Assembly: GCF_011397635.1 (NCBI RefSeq)
Contig: NC_064758.1
Location: 20,085,013-20,149,012, forward strand
Source: Epinephelus fuscoguttatus
Lineage: Eukaryota > Chordata > Actinopteri > Perciformes > Serranidae
Reading direction: 5' to 3'
DNA: 64,000 bases
Part shown: piece by piece, positions 12,191 through 23,789 of the stretch
How positions within the stretch are numbered: the first letter of the stretch is position 1
Layout: every line of letters starts with the position of its first letter
Notes under the pieces: generated by a model
Seen by the model: only the letters and a program-made list of their open reading frames with translations
Databases searched by the model: none
What the model was told of the DNA's origin: nothing
Position numbers and translations under genes: made by a program

Positions 12191-14254
12191 ACTGCTGTTA
12201 TCTATGCTAAAATTCATGGACATTTATGAAGTAGATTATGTGATGTTAATCACATCACATTAAATCAAAGAGCATTTCATTCTTAAAACTATTTACAATC
12301 CCATTGTTATTTCAAATGCATACACATAATGTACTATGTGGGCAGTAAACAGATACATGCTTTGTATTGTTTTACAAAAAACAGCCATCAATAAAGCCAC
12401 AGCTTTTGGAACACGGTTTTATTAGAGTTTCTGTTCGCTATCTGTCTGGCCTTGCTCAGCTGTGAGGAGAAAATACTGGTAAAAGCAAAAATGAACACAC
12501 TTTGTGCTGAGGGGTCTGAAATATCTAAAAACAGACAAGTGAAAATGCACATGGAGCATTTGAGACACATGGAGCTGCACTGGTTCCCACTCCTCTATTT
12601 GGCCCATTCAGATCTGCATACACACTTTAATGGCCTCATGAGCACTCACTTGAAAATACAGTATGTGACATTTCGAGCCTGAGCACATGAAAGCCCTGCC
12701 ACCGACTGGGACACCTGGCAATCCACCTGTCACAAATGTGTCACACACCTCTTGGACTCGGTAACAGAGTGGACACATGATCCCAGAGCATGGAGCTAGC
12801 ACCACCCTGCAGGGGCTTCCATCTCTGACAACAGGTACATCTGTTCCTCATGATTTGTCCCAGAAAGGACCAGCGCAACCAGATTCAATGACACTAACAA
12901 GGTAATTACAATGTCAGCATAAGCAAGATTATTTCCATACTGTCACAGATTGTTTTTCATTTTCTAGTGGCTACTAAAGCAGTTGGTTTAATTTGACAAC
13001 AAAGATGTTGTCATAATAACTTAATGACAGCATTGTCCATTGCTTTTAGATATATTTCATCAGAAAAAAAGAAATGTGTTGGCAACGTTGCTGGGCCTGT
13101 CTCTTAAAGAAAGGGGCCCAGTGAGAGACGGACAGCCGGCCTCACAGTTGGTCACAGCATCCTCTAGCCAAGGTTAGGAAAGGTCAAAGTCACCACATGC
13201 TTCCTAACCAGAGCCATATCACTGATGTACCTCCAAAATCCACATTAGACGCATAAGCAAAAAGAAGCTGGACATACTGTGCTGTTTGTTGTTGAGACCC
13301 AATGTGAATTTTAGGTTTACCAACATTAATGTTGCTGTCAGAATTAAATGCTTAAATCATCAATAAAATAATAACTTTAGGCTATAAATATAAAAAGCCT
13401 GCCCATGGACATGCCCAACTTCTTCTTCTTCTTGGGAGCTCAGTATTACGTCAAATTCACAAAGGACCTGAGGCATTAATACTTGAAACAGAGTGCAGTA
13501 GACTTACTCCAAACACAGCTTTGTCGTGATGAACACTTAAGCCACCAACAGACTCTCTGACAGTGTGCTGATAATAGACCACAGATTCATATTTAATGCA
13601 TATAAAGTCACTTCAATTCACATTAAGCAGAACACTAATAAATGACAGAAGATACAGAATATTTTTTAATAAGTCAACATAATCTTGCACATACTTACAT
13701 ATTACATAGTATGCACATAGTTAGTGTATAGTGTGCCGAATGTGCATATTAAGGTAGTACAGGAGGAGGTGCACATTAATAATCCTCTAGGACTGTAACA
13801 TGCTCACGCTTGTTTAATCCGATGCTTCATTTCCTTTTTTGATTTGTATACTCAGCAATCAGTCATGTAAGAGTCACCAGAACTTCACTAACTTATAATG
13901 AAACAGCAAATAATGCTACATGATGTCAGCCTTCTTCCCCCCCAAAAAATCTTCCAGCTGATGCTCAGTATTCTGGAAGCAGAGAGGGCGGGGAAGTGAA
14001 TTGGGTGTGTGATTCACTGGAGTGGACGTTCAAACTGCGAGCATGCAAACACGGGTCAGCACATAGACGCCACTCAGGAGAAGAGCCCCCCGCAGGCTAC
14101 AACATGCAGCTAAAGGTGGAGCGCTCATTGAAGAACATTATAATGATGTTTGTCACTGCCAATGATTCTGCTTGAGTAGAGAACAAGAGGGGCGCGAGTG
14201 GCTCTGTAGTCAATGGAGCAGAAGAATGGCTGAGAGAGGTCGTGGTGGCGGTGA
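12191..14254. other. unassigned DNA
   Basis: No defended gene. No tandem repeat of note. Confidence 0.4.
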
Positions 14255-14275
14255 GGGTGGGGGTGGGGGTGAGGG
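14255..14275 (+). other. G-quadruplex motif
   Basis: Four G-runs of 3, 5, 5 and 3 bases are separated by loops of 1, 1 and 3 bases. This is a textbook G4-forming pattern in otherwise ordinary DNA. A further GGTGGCGG lies just upstream. Confidence 0.7.
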
Positions 14276-15218
14276 AAGCAGGGGTTGGTTAGATAGGTTG
14301 ATACACTGGGCCGATGAACGCTGGCTGTGGAGCCAGTGTGTGGCGAGAGGTGTGTATCAGGCGGTAACATCCCTGCAGATGACCTCATTATACGAACATC
14401 AGCTAATGATTTAATAGTATGTAATTAAACAGATGTTGTCTGTGATTGTATAGTGCATTGCCTAGCACATAGACGAGACTGTGGTAATATTGTGGCATGC
14501 TGGTTGTTACTGGCATGGATTTGTGTTATCCCTGTCTAGCTGTGGGAAATGTCAGATGCATCCTATTATGTTTCCTGTTCAGCTGCAACCACAAAGTAGC
14601 CATAGGTCACGCTACAGCTCCGACAAAAGACCGTGGCTTGACTTTGATTTGGTGTTTATCCCAATAAACTCACTTTTTGACCCCATTCAGTCCCATCAAC
14701 TGTTTGCTAACCCAGACTTGGGGATGTATACCCCCAAGGCATTGTTGTGGGTCAATGGCTTGACCTTACAACATCATAGTGAACAATACTTTTTCTGAAC
14801 GACTGTACAGTAAATTCTCTGACCACAAGTTAGACCTAAACCTGCAATAACTGACAGCTTAACAATGAGCTAATAACTTGCTGTAGAGTCCGGTAAGCCG
14901 AGGGGAGCTGCAGGTTCAGGCAGTAATTCTTCGCTGCTTCATCGAGTCACTTCTTCTATATTGTCAGTTGATGAACTATTCTAAAAATACAGATGATAGG
15001 CATCCTAAGTCTATTGTGCCATATGCAACAGCGCTTTCTGAGAAAGCTCCTTATTGCAACATATTCCCATACAGCAGATCATATGATACCTAACAAATTA
15101 ACACCTCACTAATGACATTATACAAATGTAATGCCTCTCAGTGACCACTTATGACTCACTAGAAGTTTGGCGGTGTATTGCCATCTGCCTGTATTTTCTT
15201 CATTTCTTCCTATTCAGT
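14276..15218. other. unassigned DNA
   Basis: A plus-strand frame of 105 codons (14481-14798) has no recognisable motif and is probably chance. Confidence 0.35.
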
Positions 15219-15330
15219 TTATTTATTTAACCTATTCAACCAGGAAGTCCCATTCAGCTTGAAAATCCCTTTTACAATAGAGACCTGGCCAAGGTAGCAG
15301 CCAATCAATACATATATCATATAAAATGCA
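15219..15330. repeat. interspersed repeat, CCAGGAAGTCCCATT type
   Basis: The block with TTATTTAACC, CAGGAAGTCCCATTCAG, CTTTTACAATAGAG and ACCTGGCCAAGGTAGCAGCC matches a multicopy fish sequence that I recall, of uncertain class. Its ends are not clear. Confidence 0.4.
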
Positions 15331-16173
15331 ACAAATACAGCATACAATACAAATAATAACAATGAAACAACAACAGCCACTGAAACATTGTGGCCTCTCA
15401 AGAAAAAAAAGCACATGTCTCTATCATTACATTCTTTATTATGCCCTTACATTCATCAATGCATGTAAGTGTTTCTAATTTAAAATCCTTTTGAAGATTG
15501 TTCCATGTCCATGACACATAGCAGGGGAATGCAGTTTTCCCCAGATCTGTTAAAACCAGGGGTACACCAAAACGCAACCACTTAAGGAGCATAGCTGGTA
15601 ACCACCACAGCTGACACACAGAAGGTGCAGAGGTTGGCCGGAAGTTTACCCAATATTGCTTTATAGATAGTGGTCAATGACGTTCAACCCACCAAATCAT
15701 AAACAATGCAGTGATGAGTAAATGAATTTGCATTTGTAATAAAACATAGAGATGCACGGTACACCGAATCAAGGCTACGTGAAATGGAGGAGGTTGCATG
15801 CATTTACAATATGTTACTGTAATCAATCACAGGCAAATAAGTAGCTTCTACAAGTTTTTTTTCTTATTCTCTGTGTATGGGACATTTATGATCATGGCCC
15901 CCACAGTGCTCAGGTGAAGTCGGGGCTTTAAAACAACAAGGTTACAACCAGCTGCCAGACCAGCATCCAAGGAATGCAGCACCGATTAAATGCAAATAAA
16001 ATGAGGTGAATTGCCAAACAACAGTGAATCTAGTGTTGACTTTTTCTTTCACTTTCGCTGGTGAGTTTACAAACAGTAACCGACAGTCCTGCATAGTATA
16101 CCTTTAACATGAAGTTACATAGGTAACGTAAAGCTGTGTAGGTTAGGTTTAGGAAAAGAAACATGGTGACGAC
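15331..16173. other. unassigned DNA
   Basis: No gene seen. A short GGTTAGGTTTAGG repeat lies at about 16141-16153, immediately before the hAT relic. Confidence 0.35.
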
Positions 16174-16410
16174 CAGAGTTGGGTATAAAACGTTACAAAG
16201 TAACGTGCGTTACAAAGTAACGTGTTAGAGTACTTTGATTACTTTTTGCAATAACTAGTAACCTAACGCATTAGTTTGCTGTTTGAGTAATCAAATACTT
16301 GAGTACATTTTCAAACAAGCCATCAGTTACTTCCGTTACTTTTAGAACGCTGGTCCTTCAGCTCCAAAACAGCAACAACTGTCTTTTGGTTCTAATAAAG
16401 GACATAACGT

Positions 16411-16495
16411 TAAACCTGTCAGTCCGAAAGAAGCCATGGAGCTTGTGGCTCGCTACGTGGTAGAAGAAATGCTGCCGTTGTCTACGGTGGAGTCT
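16411..16495 (+). pseudogene. hAT transposase remnant
   Basis: An uninterrupted frame reads NVKPVSPKEAMELVARYVVE and then EMLPLSTVES. The pattern of a helical xxVARYVVxxMLPLSTVEx block is what hAT and ZBED-family transposases show just after the BED zinc finger. No BED finger and no catalytic domain remain, so the parent element is a deletion derivative. The same block is present at 38795-38885 with a few changes. Confidence 0.65.
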
Positions 16496-16685
16496 AAAAA
16501 AAGGTGGAGGAGGACTCACTGACAGACAGGTCAGACTCAGGACTTGCATTATGCCTGGTACACACTACACGACTTTTCTGCCCATTCTGAACGTCACTAT
16601 GTCACATTACACGATTGTGAAGTCATAAAATCATGCCGTGACTTGGCCGACAGACATGACACACTACATGCTGGTACTCACCAAT

Positions 16686-16990
16686 GGGTCCATGTCATTG
16701 GTTCGACAGCCCATTAGTCCGACTGTCTGCGGTGCTGAACGGCTCGCGGCGGGCGTATGGTGCGCCGCGACTGGCTTGAGGCGGAGCAGGGTCACGGCTT
16801 ATGTGTTTGTCACTTTCTTTTTCATTTTAACCCACACCATGATCTTTTCCTGACCCTAACCAAGTAGTTTTTGTGCCCTAACCTAACCAGACCTTAACCA
16901 CAGGGCACCATGATGATTTCGGAATGGACTTCAGAACAATGAGTTTAATATGGTCGAACCAATGGGCTGTCGAGCCAATGGGCAGTTCCC
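16686..16990. mobile_element. TIR element with 9-bp target duplication, inside hAT relic
   Basis: This 305-bp insert is bracketed by perfect CTCACCAAT duplications (16677-16685 and 16991-16999). Its ends begin GGG and contain inverted blocks TTCGACAGCCCATTAG and, on the other strand, CTCGACAGCCCATTGG. A 9-bp duplication with GGG termini fits Mutator-like elements best. The paralogue at 38660-39977 has the site with a single CTCACCAAT, which confirms the boundaries. Confidence 0.85.
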
Positions 16991-18004
16991 CTCACCAATT
17001 ATCCCCGGTCGTCTTTCACAGCGTGTGTGATGTCATCGGGTTATTCTTGTCCTATTTTTATTACTTTTACTATTATTTGAGTCACTGTGTCTGTTCATGT
17101 GCCAGCCGACATGTTGTTGTAGTCACCTAAAAGTGTCAGCAGATGGCAGGAGCTACATTTGAAGCGCCACACGTAAACATTCAAGCTACTGTATCCTCCA
17201 CAACCAAGTTCCTACAATTTCTTCAGAATAAAAGACTACTTAGAAAATGGAGGGATTCTCTCAGCCGAGGTTATAAGGGGCTTTTAATCTGAAAGAAATT
17301 GGCCAGTAAAGAAATTAAGGAAGTTTTGAGTTTGAAATGACGGCTCAATGTGTTAACTTTATAAAGACAACGGAGCGGATAAAAAGTAAAAATATAAACA
17401 CAGAGGGGGATTAATAAATAACGGACCGTCTATAATGTAGTCTGTTTCACATGAAGCTGGGAGCCTCTGCAGTTGTGGTGAGTAAAAGCCCCGCCACTAT
17501 TTGTTAATGTTATTACTTTATGTCCATCTCCATTATGAGGACATAACACTGTTTGCTAGCTTGATGCTAATGGCAGTACTCAGCGGGTTGACAAAGTGCC
17601 TCTGCTGTTTCACACCATCATTTCCCCCTTTTACTCTGTGTGGTAACATCCCTAGAGGAAATATTAAAAACGCTGGGGTGTTGTTGTCATGCAGTTGTCT
17701 ACGGCAGCAGATGGTTCTGTGTTTCTACTGGTCAAAGTGACGGCTGTGATGGGAGAATTGGATCTCAGTGAAGGGCAAGTGGTCCATAACTTTAATTTTG
17801 GAGACAAAAAAATGTAGGCTTAGCGTCCTGTGGTCCATTGCCCAATAGGAAATGTAGAATACTCAAAAGTACTTTAAAAGTGCTTGAGTTACTTTTCTCA
17901 GGGAGTAACATTGGAAGTACTTTTAAAGTAATTGAATGACTTTACTCAGGGAGTAGCGCAGTAAAGTAACTGGTTACTTTTTTAAAAAGTAACATAGTGT
18001 TTTA

Positions 18005-19041
18005 TCTACAAGTGCACATCACACACTGAGCAAGCCACCTGTTAATGACGCTGTCGGCAAAGCAGTAATGATTGTGCTAAGTGGCTAATGGGCATGTAGC
18101 TACTTCCATGTTTCAGATGTTATGTCATGTTTGTAGTCGACCAATGAAGATGAGTTTGCATATCACCTTGGGTTCGTCCTTCACCTTCTCACAATGATCC
18201 CACACTTTGGATTTCCTGCCCGACATGTTATTAACTAGCCTGTGGAATAACCGCAGGTACCAGCCCTGGAAATTCGGGGCCGTACACATACTGTGGCTTT
18301 AACCGCCTGGAAAATGTGAGGTCGTTTGGTGGACTATTAAGGGGCAGCCCGAGTGATAACATACCTTAAAATGACTGAAAGTTCATTTTGTTTCAAGAGG
18401 TTCCCAACAACTGTCTCCTGGGGAAGAATGTCCTGTGTTGGAAAAGTACCCATCAACTCCCTAACCTGTCTGTTTACGCAAACTACGTTATCTTTACTCC
18501 TGTCTGTGATTTGGTCATGCAATTGCAACCTTTCCAAATATATGAGTTATACAAGAATTACTGGCTCATGATTTTGTGGATTATATATGAATTGTGGTGT
18601 ATTACTTCTTGTAGTTATAAGCACAAACAGTACATAACATCAGCCTGCCTCACGACTTTGTTAAATCATCTGACATATAAAGGGATATCTTGGTGAAAAA
18701 TGTTCTCAGAAAGAAGTAAGAGGAAGAGGTCTTTTGCATGTCAGCGTGATTGCTGCAGTAACGGGTCACAAAATTTCCAAGGAGAAAAACCGGATAGCTG
18801 ATTTGATGTTTTCAGTGCCAGAGTGTAAAAAAGCAGAATGATTTGTCGCATATGATTGTGGTGCTGGTGAGAACATGGTGATTGGAGGGTCTGTTGTGTT
18901 AGCTACTCTGAAGAGGCTGCACCTGGCCACTCGAATTGGCCAGGCTTGAGGGTAGACTCGAGAAGGAGAGTAGGATCAAACGCTGAATGATAAAAACATC
19001 ACAGACGATTGTGGAGGTGTTCTCTTGAGAGGTTAGTGAGT
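18005..19041. other. unassigned DNA
   Basis: No gene or known repeat recognised. Confidence 0.4.
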
Positions 19042-19068
19042 TGGATGTGTGTGTGTGTGTGTGTGTAT
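19042..19068 (+). repeat. short (TG)n microsatellite
   Basis: About eleven TG units. Confidence 0.9.
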
Positions 19069-21352
19069 TGTGCATCTCTGTGTATACACCAGTATTGCGT
19101 GTCTTGCTGTTCCTGTTTTATATAACCCCGCGGTGCAGAAGTTAATCATCATCACACCTCACCAGCTGTTTTGGTGTCATTCAGGTTTACTTGTCTCCAA
19201 CATCTCGGCGCAACAGCTCCATTAGTTTCCAAATGGAAAGCTGTTGGACACATGTTGTTTTGCTGTTCAGCAGAGATTGACCAGCATTCCTCTCGAAAAT
19301 GACTTTGCAGCAGTTGCAGCAGTTCAATTCAACATGGCCGCCAGTTTCCGTCTGTTCCTCTGTGCAGTTAAAATCGGTGGAGCGTGGCTAATGTGGAATT
19401 TGATTGTAATTTACATTTGTTCCTCTGCCAGCAATAATCGTGGGTGTTAACATTGACTAAATGAGGTGAAGCTCACTTGTTAAGGTGAAATGAGTTATTC
19501 TAGAACTTTACCTTTGCCTGTCTCCATCATCAGCCTAATCAAGAATAATTTAGCAGAACAATCCTCATGGGTAAAACTGGTAAATACAGTGAAAGGATTT
19601 TATTGTGTTCGGCTGCAGATGAAGGCAAATGCCTCTTTTCAACAACAGACTGGGATTAAATGGTTACAAAAGAAAATTTATTTGACTCATCTTGACCAGA
19701 GTGCTCCTTCAAACTGGTGTGCAATGTGGGACTGGAGGCGGAAACAACATGTTCTACTTTCATGTTGTGTTTTCTTGTTATATATCAGAGAGAAATGCAT
19801 CCTTTTAATTTTTATCCTATTCTGTGATGCAACAATATTAAAACAGTTAAAAACTCATCGTTACATCACCCACACTTTGTGTGAAAACATGGATATATGT
19901 GTTTGAACTGTTGATATTCACTCAACACTTTACTATCAATTAGAAAATTTGTAATTTAATACATTTAACACATTTAACTATAAATGGATAAAGACGATTA
20001 TGGAATCACGACATATTGTGGCATTATGTAGTGATAATTTCTAGTTTGTTAGATGGGTGATTTTTTTATTGCATTTTTAATGTTGTTGTCTTGATTATAG
20101 TGTGTTTATGCTATGCACTTATTACCTTTGCTGCCCATGCTGTTTTGTAAATAAACATTGCAGTATTAATTGCTTCTTAACCCAGGAGAAAAATGTGGGA
20201 GAAACTAAGTTATAAACAAAACAACATACCATAATTATCTGATTTCCAGTGAGCAGGAAATAGCCTGTTATTTTCTCAGCAGAAATCTAAATGAAATGGT
20301 TCATCATTGTCAGCTGTCTCGAATCTGAGGTATGAAATGCTTATGGCCTGGGCGATAAGCACAGCAAACAATGCCATAAGGTTTGATAAACTACTATTGT
20401 GTTACTTTTGCATGTCTGGAGGCCAAGCCAGAACCAGTGACATCTAGTTTTTTTTTTTGGGAAGACATATTAGTTTTCCTACAGTTTTCTGTCTCTTGAT
20501 GGATCGTTGTGGCCTCCTCTACAGAGTTTTAGGTCACGGAAAACTAAAGCGCTAGAAAAATAAAATAAATACTCAAGACAGTGTGTCCATTTCTGAAGAT
20601 ACACAAAAACAAACCTTCAGCTTTACAGTCAGTCAGAGAGCTTAATGGTGTCTGGCCAATATGCAGAACAAATGCTCATTGCGCGTGAATGACAAGGACT
20701 GTATTGTGATATTATTGTTTATGAGAAGAAATAAGGAGGCAAACATTCTGAAAGAGCTCCATTTACCACAAATAATATCCATACAAAATCATTATTCGCA
20801 AAATGTGCTTTAGGAAAAACAAGGTTGACTGGATTTTGCTTTCTTTGTACATACTGAATCACAATGCTTATTCTGTAACTGTAATATGATTACCAGCATT
20901 TTAATGCCTTAATGCATTTTAATCTGGTTTTTTTTTTTTTTTTTTTTTGTCCAAAATTGTCTAAAAATCACAGTTGCACACTGAGTCCGAAACTATTTCT
21001 GTCATTAAAATTTTCAGAACAGGTTTGATTTTCTGCATTTTTCTGCCTTTAGAGAGCTTTTTAACCAAGAATCAGTGAAGAAAGTGTGGCGGCAGGCAGT
21101 TGAAACAAGACAGAGGACTGTGGCGCACATAATCGTTTCATGACTCAGATAGCTCATGCTCAGCAGGTCAGATAGTAATATTCAGGTAAATGATGATGAA
21201 GAGGAGGAGGATGTGGACAGGACACAGAATGTGGAGGACAGAGAGGGAGGACAGCTCTGCCCCTTCATGCAGCTGCGATGCCAAATGAAAGACAGGATGG
21301 GAGTGGTGACAGCCAGATAGGTAACTCCAGTGGAAAGAGGCAAAGGAGGAAA
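19069..21352. other. unassigned AT-rich DNA
   Basis: A plus-strand frame of 138 codons (19490-19906) is rich in rare, unordered residues and shows no domain. A T18 run lies at about 20931-20948. Confidence 0.4.
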
Positions 21353-21680
21353 TGTGGGTGAGCACTGTCGCCTCACAGCAATAGGGTTCCTGGTTAGAAC
21401 CCAGGGTGGGGGGTTCGACTCTGGGGTTGGGGAGCCCTTCTGTGCAGAGTTTGCATGTTCTCCTTGTCCTCTCCTTCTCCTCCTTGTGTCAGCGTGGGTT
21501 TTCTCCAGGTAGTCCAGCTTCCTCCCACAGTCTGTAGCCTGTAGGTGTGAATGTGAGTGTGAATGGTTGTCTGTCTCTATGTATTAGCCCTGTGATAGTC
21601 TGGTGACTTGTCCAGGGTGTACCCTGCCTCTTGCCCAGTATCAGCTAGGATAGGCTACAGCCCCCTTGCGATCCCGTCCA
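21353..21680 (+). repeat. tRNA-headed SINE (family A), 3'-truncated
   Basis: The head reads GTGAGCACTGTCGCCTCAC and then GGGTTCCTGGTTAGAACCC, a B-box-like block. The body passes through GTTTGCATGTTCTCC, GTGGGTTTTCTCCAGG, CCCTGTGATAGTCTGG and CCTGCCTCTTGCCC. The GGATAAG tail is missing; family B sequence begins at once, so one SINE was truncated by or recombined with the other. Confidence 0.8.
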
Positions 21681-21899
21681 GACCAAACACAGAGCGTGGA
21701 CTGGTGGCTGGAGAGGTGCCAGTTCACCTCCTGGGCACTGCCAAGGTGCCCTTGAGCAAGACACCGAACCTCCCCAACCGCTCGGGGCGCCAATCCAAGG
21801 CAGTGCATGTTTGTGTATTTCGGACCTGTGAGTTAGTGACAACGGAGTGAAAAAATTGAATTTCCCCTCAGGGGGATTAATAAAAGTATATATAGGTAT
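21681..21899 (+). repeat. SINE family B, 5'-truncated
   Basis: The body carries TTCACCTCCTGGGCACTGCC, GTGCCCTTGAGCAAGACACC and CCAACCGCTCGGGGCGCC. It ends with GAATTTCCCCTCAGGGG, then ATTAATAAAAGTATATATA, a LINE-like 3' tail. It matches the reverse-oriented full copy at 22146-22497 but lacks the tRNA-like head. Confidence 0.8.
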
Positions 21900-21949
21900 A
21901 TATTTTGATTATATAAAAAAAATCAAAATAAAAAAAAAACAGATTTTTA

Positions 21950-22870
21950 TTTATCCTGTATTTAAAAAATTCCGGGTTTACATGATCAGTTGTGAACACA
22001 ATATCCCTGTTTACAGGAAAACGCAAAAACGGCAGCTTTTTGCTGCAATTAGCATGCCAGGCCAGTAGGTGGCGATATGCCATATGTCAAACACCATAGA
22101 AGACCGTTCTGTGCATCCACAGTGATTTGTTTTCCTCTTGGTACTAGTTAAGTTTAAGTTTATTCACTTTATTAATCCCCTGAGGGGAAATTCAATGTTT
22201 TCACTCTTGCTTGTCAATTACACACAGGTCCGAAAGACACACACATGCACAAACAGGACCTATACATGCACAAATTGGAGAGATGTCAGAGTGAGGGGGC
22301 TGCCCTTGGTGAGGCGCCCCGAGCGGTTGGGGGGTTCGGTGCCTTGCTCAAGGGCACCTCGGCGGTGCCCAGGAGGTGAACTGCCACCTCTCTAGCCACC
22401 AGTCCACACTCCATATTTTGGTCGAGATGGGGACTCGAGCAGCCGACCCTCCGGTTCCCATCCCAGGTCCCTATGGACTGAGCTACTGCCGCCCCAGTAT
22501 TTACTAGTGATAAAAACAATGATAAACTACACTTTAACCTTATGTAGCATAGTTAGCTGCTATGCACTTATTAATAAAGTCTTTGTGCGCCGATGTATGT
22601 ATTTGTAAGCTCGTAAGTAGTCCCAAAAGTGCTAACAACCCGGCATATATCCGCCATTGTTGCCATTGTGGTGGTTCCCGGGCGCCTAATGGGCATGCAC
22701 AAACTAGGTTGCAATGTCATCGTTTTCCAAAATCTCTGTCTATCCTGTTTACATATCTCCACAGAAACCAATATTTTTTTAAAACTTTCACTTTGGAAGC
22801 TGTTTTTGAAAATCTCTGTTTTCGTCAAGAAAAACGCCGGTTACGTTTAAATAATAGGTGCAAATGCAAA
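21950..22870. repeat. possible DNA-element repeat split by a SINE
   Basis: The flanks of the SINE at 22146-22497 contain blocks (CCGGGTTTACATGATCAG, GTTTACAGGAAAACGCAAAA; later GTCAAGAAAAACGCCGGTTA) that look like opposite ends of a CGTTTAC/AAACG-rich fish element. Exact termini are not resolved. Confidence 0.3.
22146..22497 (-). repeat. SINE family B, full length with tRNA-like head
   Basis: On the minus strand the head begins GGGGCGGCAGTAGCTCAGTC, where TAGCTCAGTCC is an A-box-like site, followed by GCTGCTCGAGTCCCC, a B-box-like site. The body matches the copy at 21681-21899. The 3' tail ends CCCCTCAGGGGATTAATAAA. TACTAGT occurs on both sides (22142-22148, 22502-22508), a candidate target duplication. 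Confidence 0.85.
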
Positions 22871-23164
22871 GCTAAATACCCGTTTTCAGAACCGCATGAA
22901 CAGGCCCTTACTCTGCCTCTGATTGGCTTACCCTGACATTCTTACCCTAAACAGCCCCACTCCTCTTGCATAAACCTGACCAATCCAACCAACGAAGGCA
23001 ACAAGTAATGGCCAGTCAAAGGGAGAATAAGATGGGTTATTCCTTCACTTTCCCAGGATTTTCAAATTTGCACCCCACCCACCAGCACTGTTGCTTGTGC
23101 TAGGTTTCACTTTATGCTTTCGCTCTAGCTTGACATTGACATGGCTCGCATAAGTATTTGAGGA
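22871..23164. other. unassigned DNA
   Basis: Nothing recognised. Confidence 0.35.
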
Positions 23165-23251
23165 AACATCAGAGAAATTCAGTCGTACATGTTTGACCCT
23201 CAGTCGGACCCAGACTCAGATGAGGAGTCTGTTGTGCACCAGAATCAGTGA
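23165..23251 (+). pseudogene. short acidic frame, P2X7-C-terminal-like fragment
   Basis: A frame reads NIREIQSYMFDPQSDPDSDE and then ESVVHQNQ before a stop. The R-x-I-x-x-YMFxP block with a following acidic stretch resembles the start of zinc-binding domains annotated as P2X7-like in multicopy fish genes. Only about 28 codons exist and no downstream cysteine cluster was found, so this may be a stray exon fragment or chance. Confidence 0.3.
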
Positions 23252-23751
23252 CTAGCTTGTAGGCTAACTGGCAGTGCAGCTGACACAGCATTAGTGTTTG
23301 TAAAACATACAATAATATCTACTACAATGGGGTTTTTGGTAGATAGTGGAAGGAAGCCCCATGGTCAGGTTTACATTCAAAAACTGCACACTCTACCATG
23401 TTTGCTGTCAAAGTTTTAACTATGCTAAAGCAAACTCTGCTATCTGTGGTGAGGAGTCCGCTCTGGACTGGAGGTGTCAGGTGTCTTTGCTAGTGTTATA
23501 TCAAAGTCTGTTCCCCTGTCGATAAATGTTTCCTGTATTAGACAGCAATTGGCTTTTGTATTAGTGACGTACCTAATTTAGCTTTCCTGGGGTACGTTTG
23601 GGAATTACAGATTTTGATGGGTGCACACACATCGCCCCCTTCAGAGATACCCCTGTCACGACAAACTTAGCACAGAAACAAGACATTTTAGGGGACATAA
23701 ACATAAGAAACACATATTTTGAGTGGAGGGGGACGTAGTTAAGACACCCCT
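23252..23751. other. unassigned DNA
   Basis: Nothing recognised. Confidence 0.35.

Positions 23752-23787
<36 letters not shown>
23752..23787 (+). repeat. (CA)n microsatellite
   Basis: About seventeen uninterrupted CA units. Confidence 0.97.

Positions 23788-23789
<2 letters not shown>

Larger units (their letters stand above)
16174..18004 (+). mobile_element. hAT relic (copy 1), right end missing
   Basis: It begins CAGAGTTGGGTA and runs parallel to the complete element at 38660-39977 over most of its length, including runs such as GCCTCTGCAGTTGTGGTGAG and GGTCAAAGTGACGGCTGTGA. Both ends are rich in AGTAAC/GTTACTTT subterminal blocks. The right end stops near 18004, before the expected CCAACGCTG terminus, so this copy is truncated. 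It contains a fossil transposase piece (16411-16495) and a later insertion (16686-16990). Confidence 0.8.

Noticed and set aside
16559..16685. A second insertion in hAT copy 1 (about 90 extra bases near 16575-16670)
   Set aside because: No inverted ends or target duplication; a deletion in copy 2 explains it equally well.
19490..19906. 138-codon plus-strand frame
   Set aside because: No recognisable motif and residue composition of random AT-rich DNA.
22440..22497. tRNA gene on the minus strand
   Set aside because: It is the tRNA-like head of SINE family B, continuous with the SINE body.
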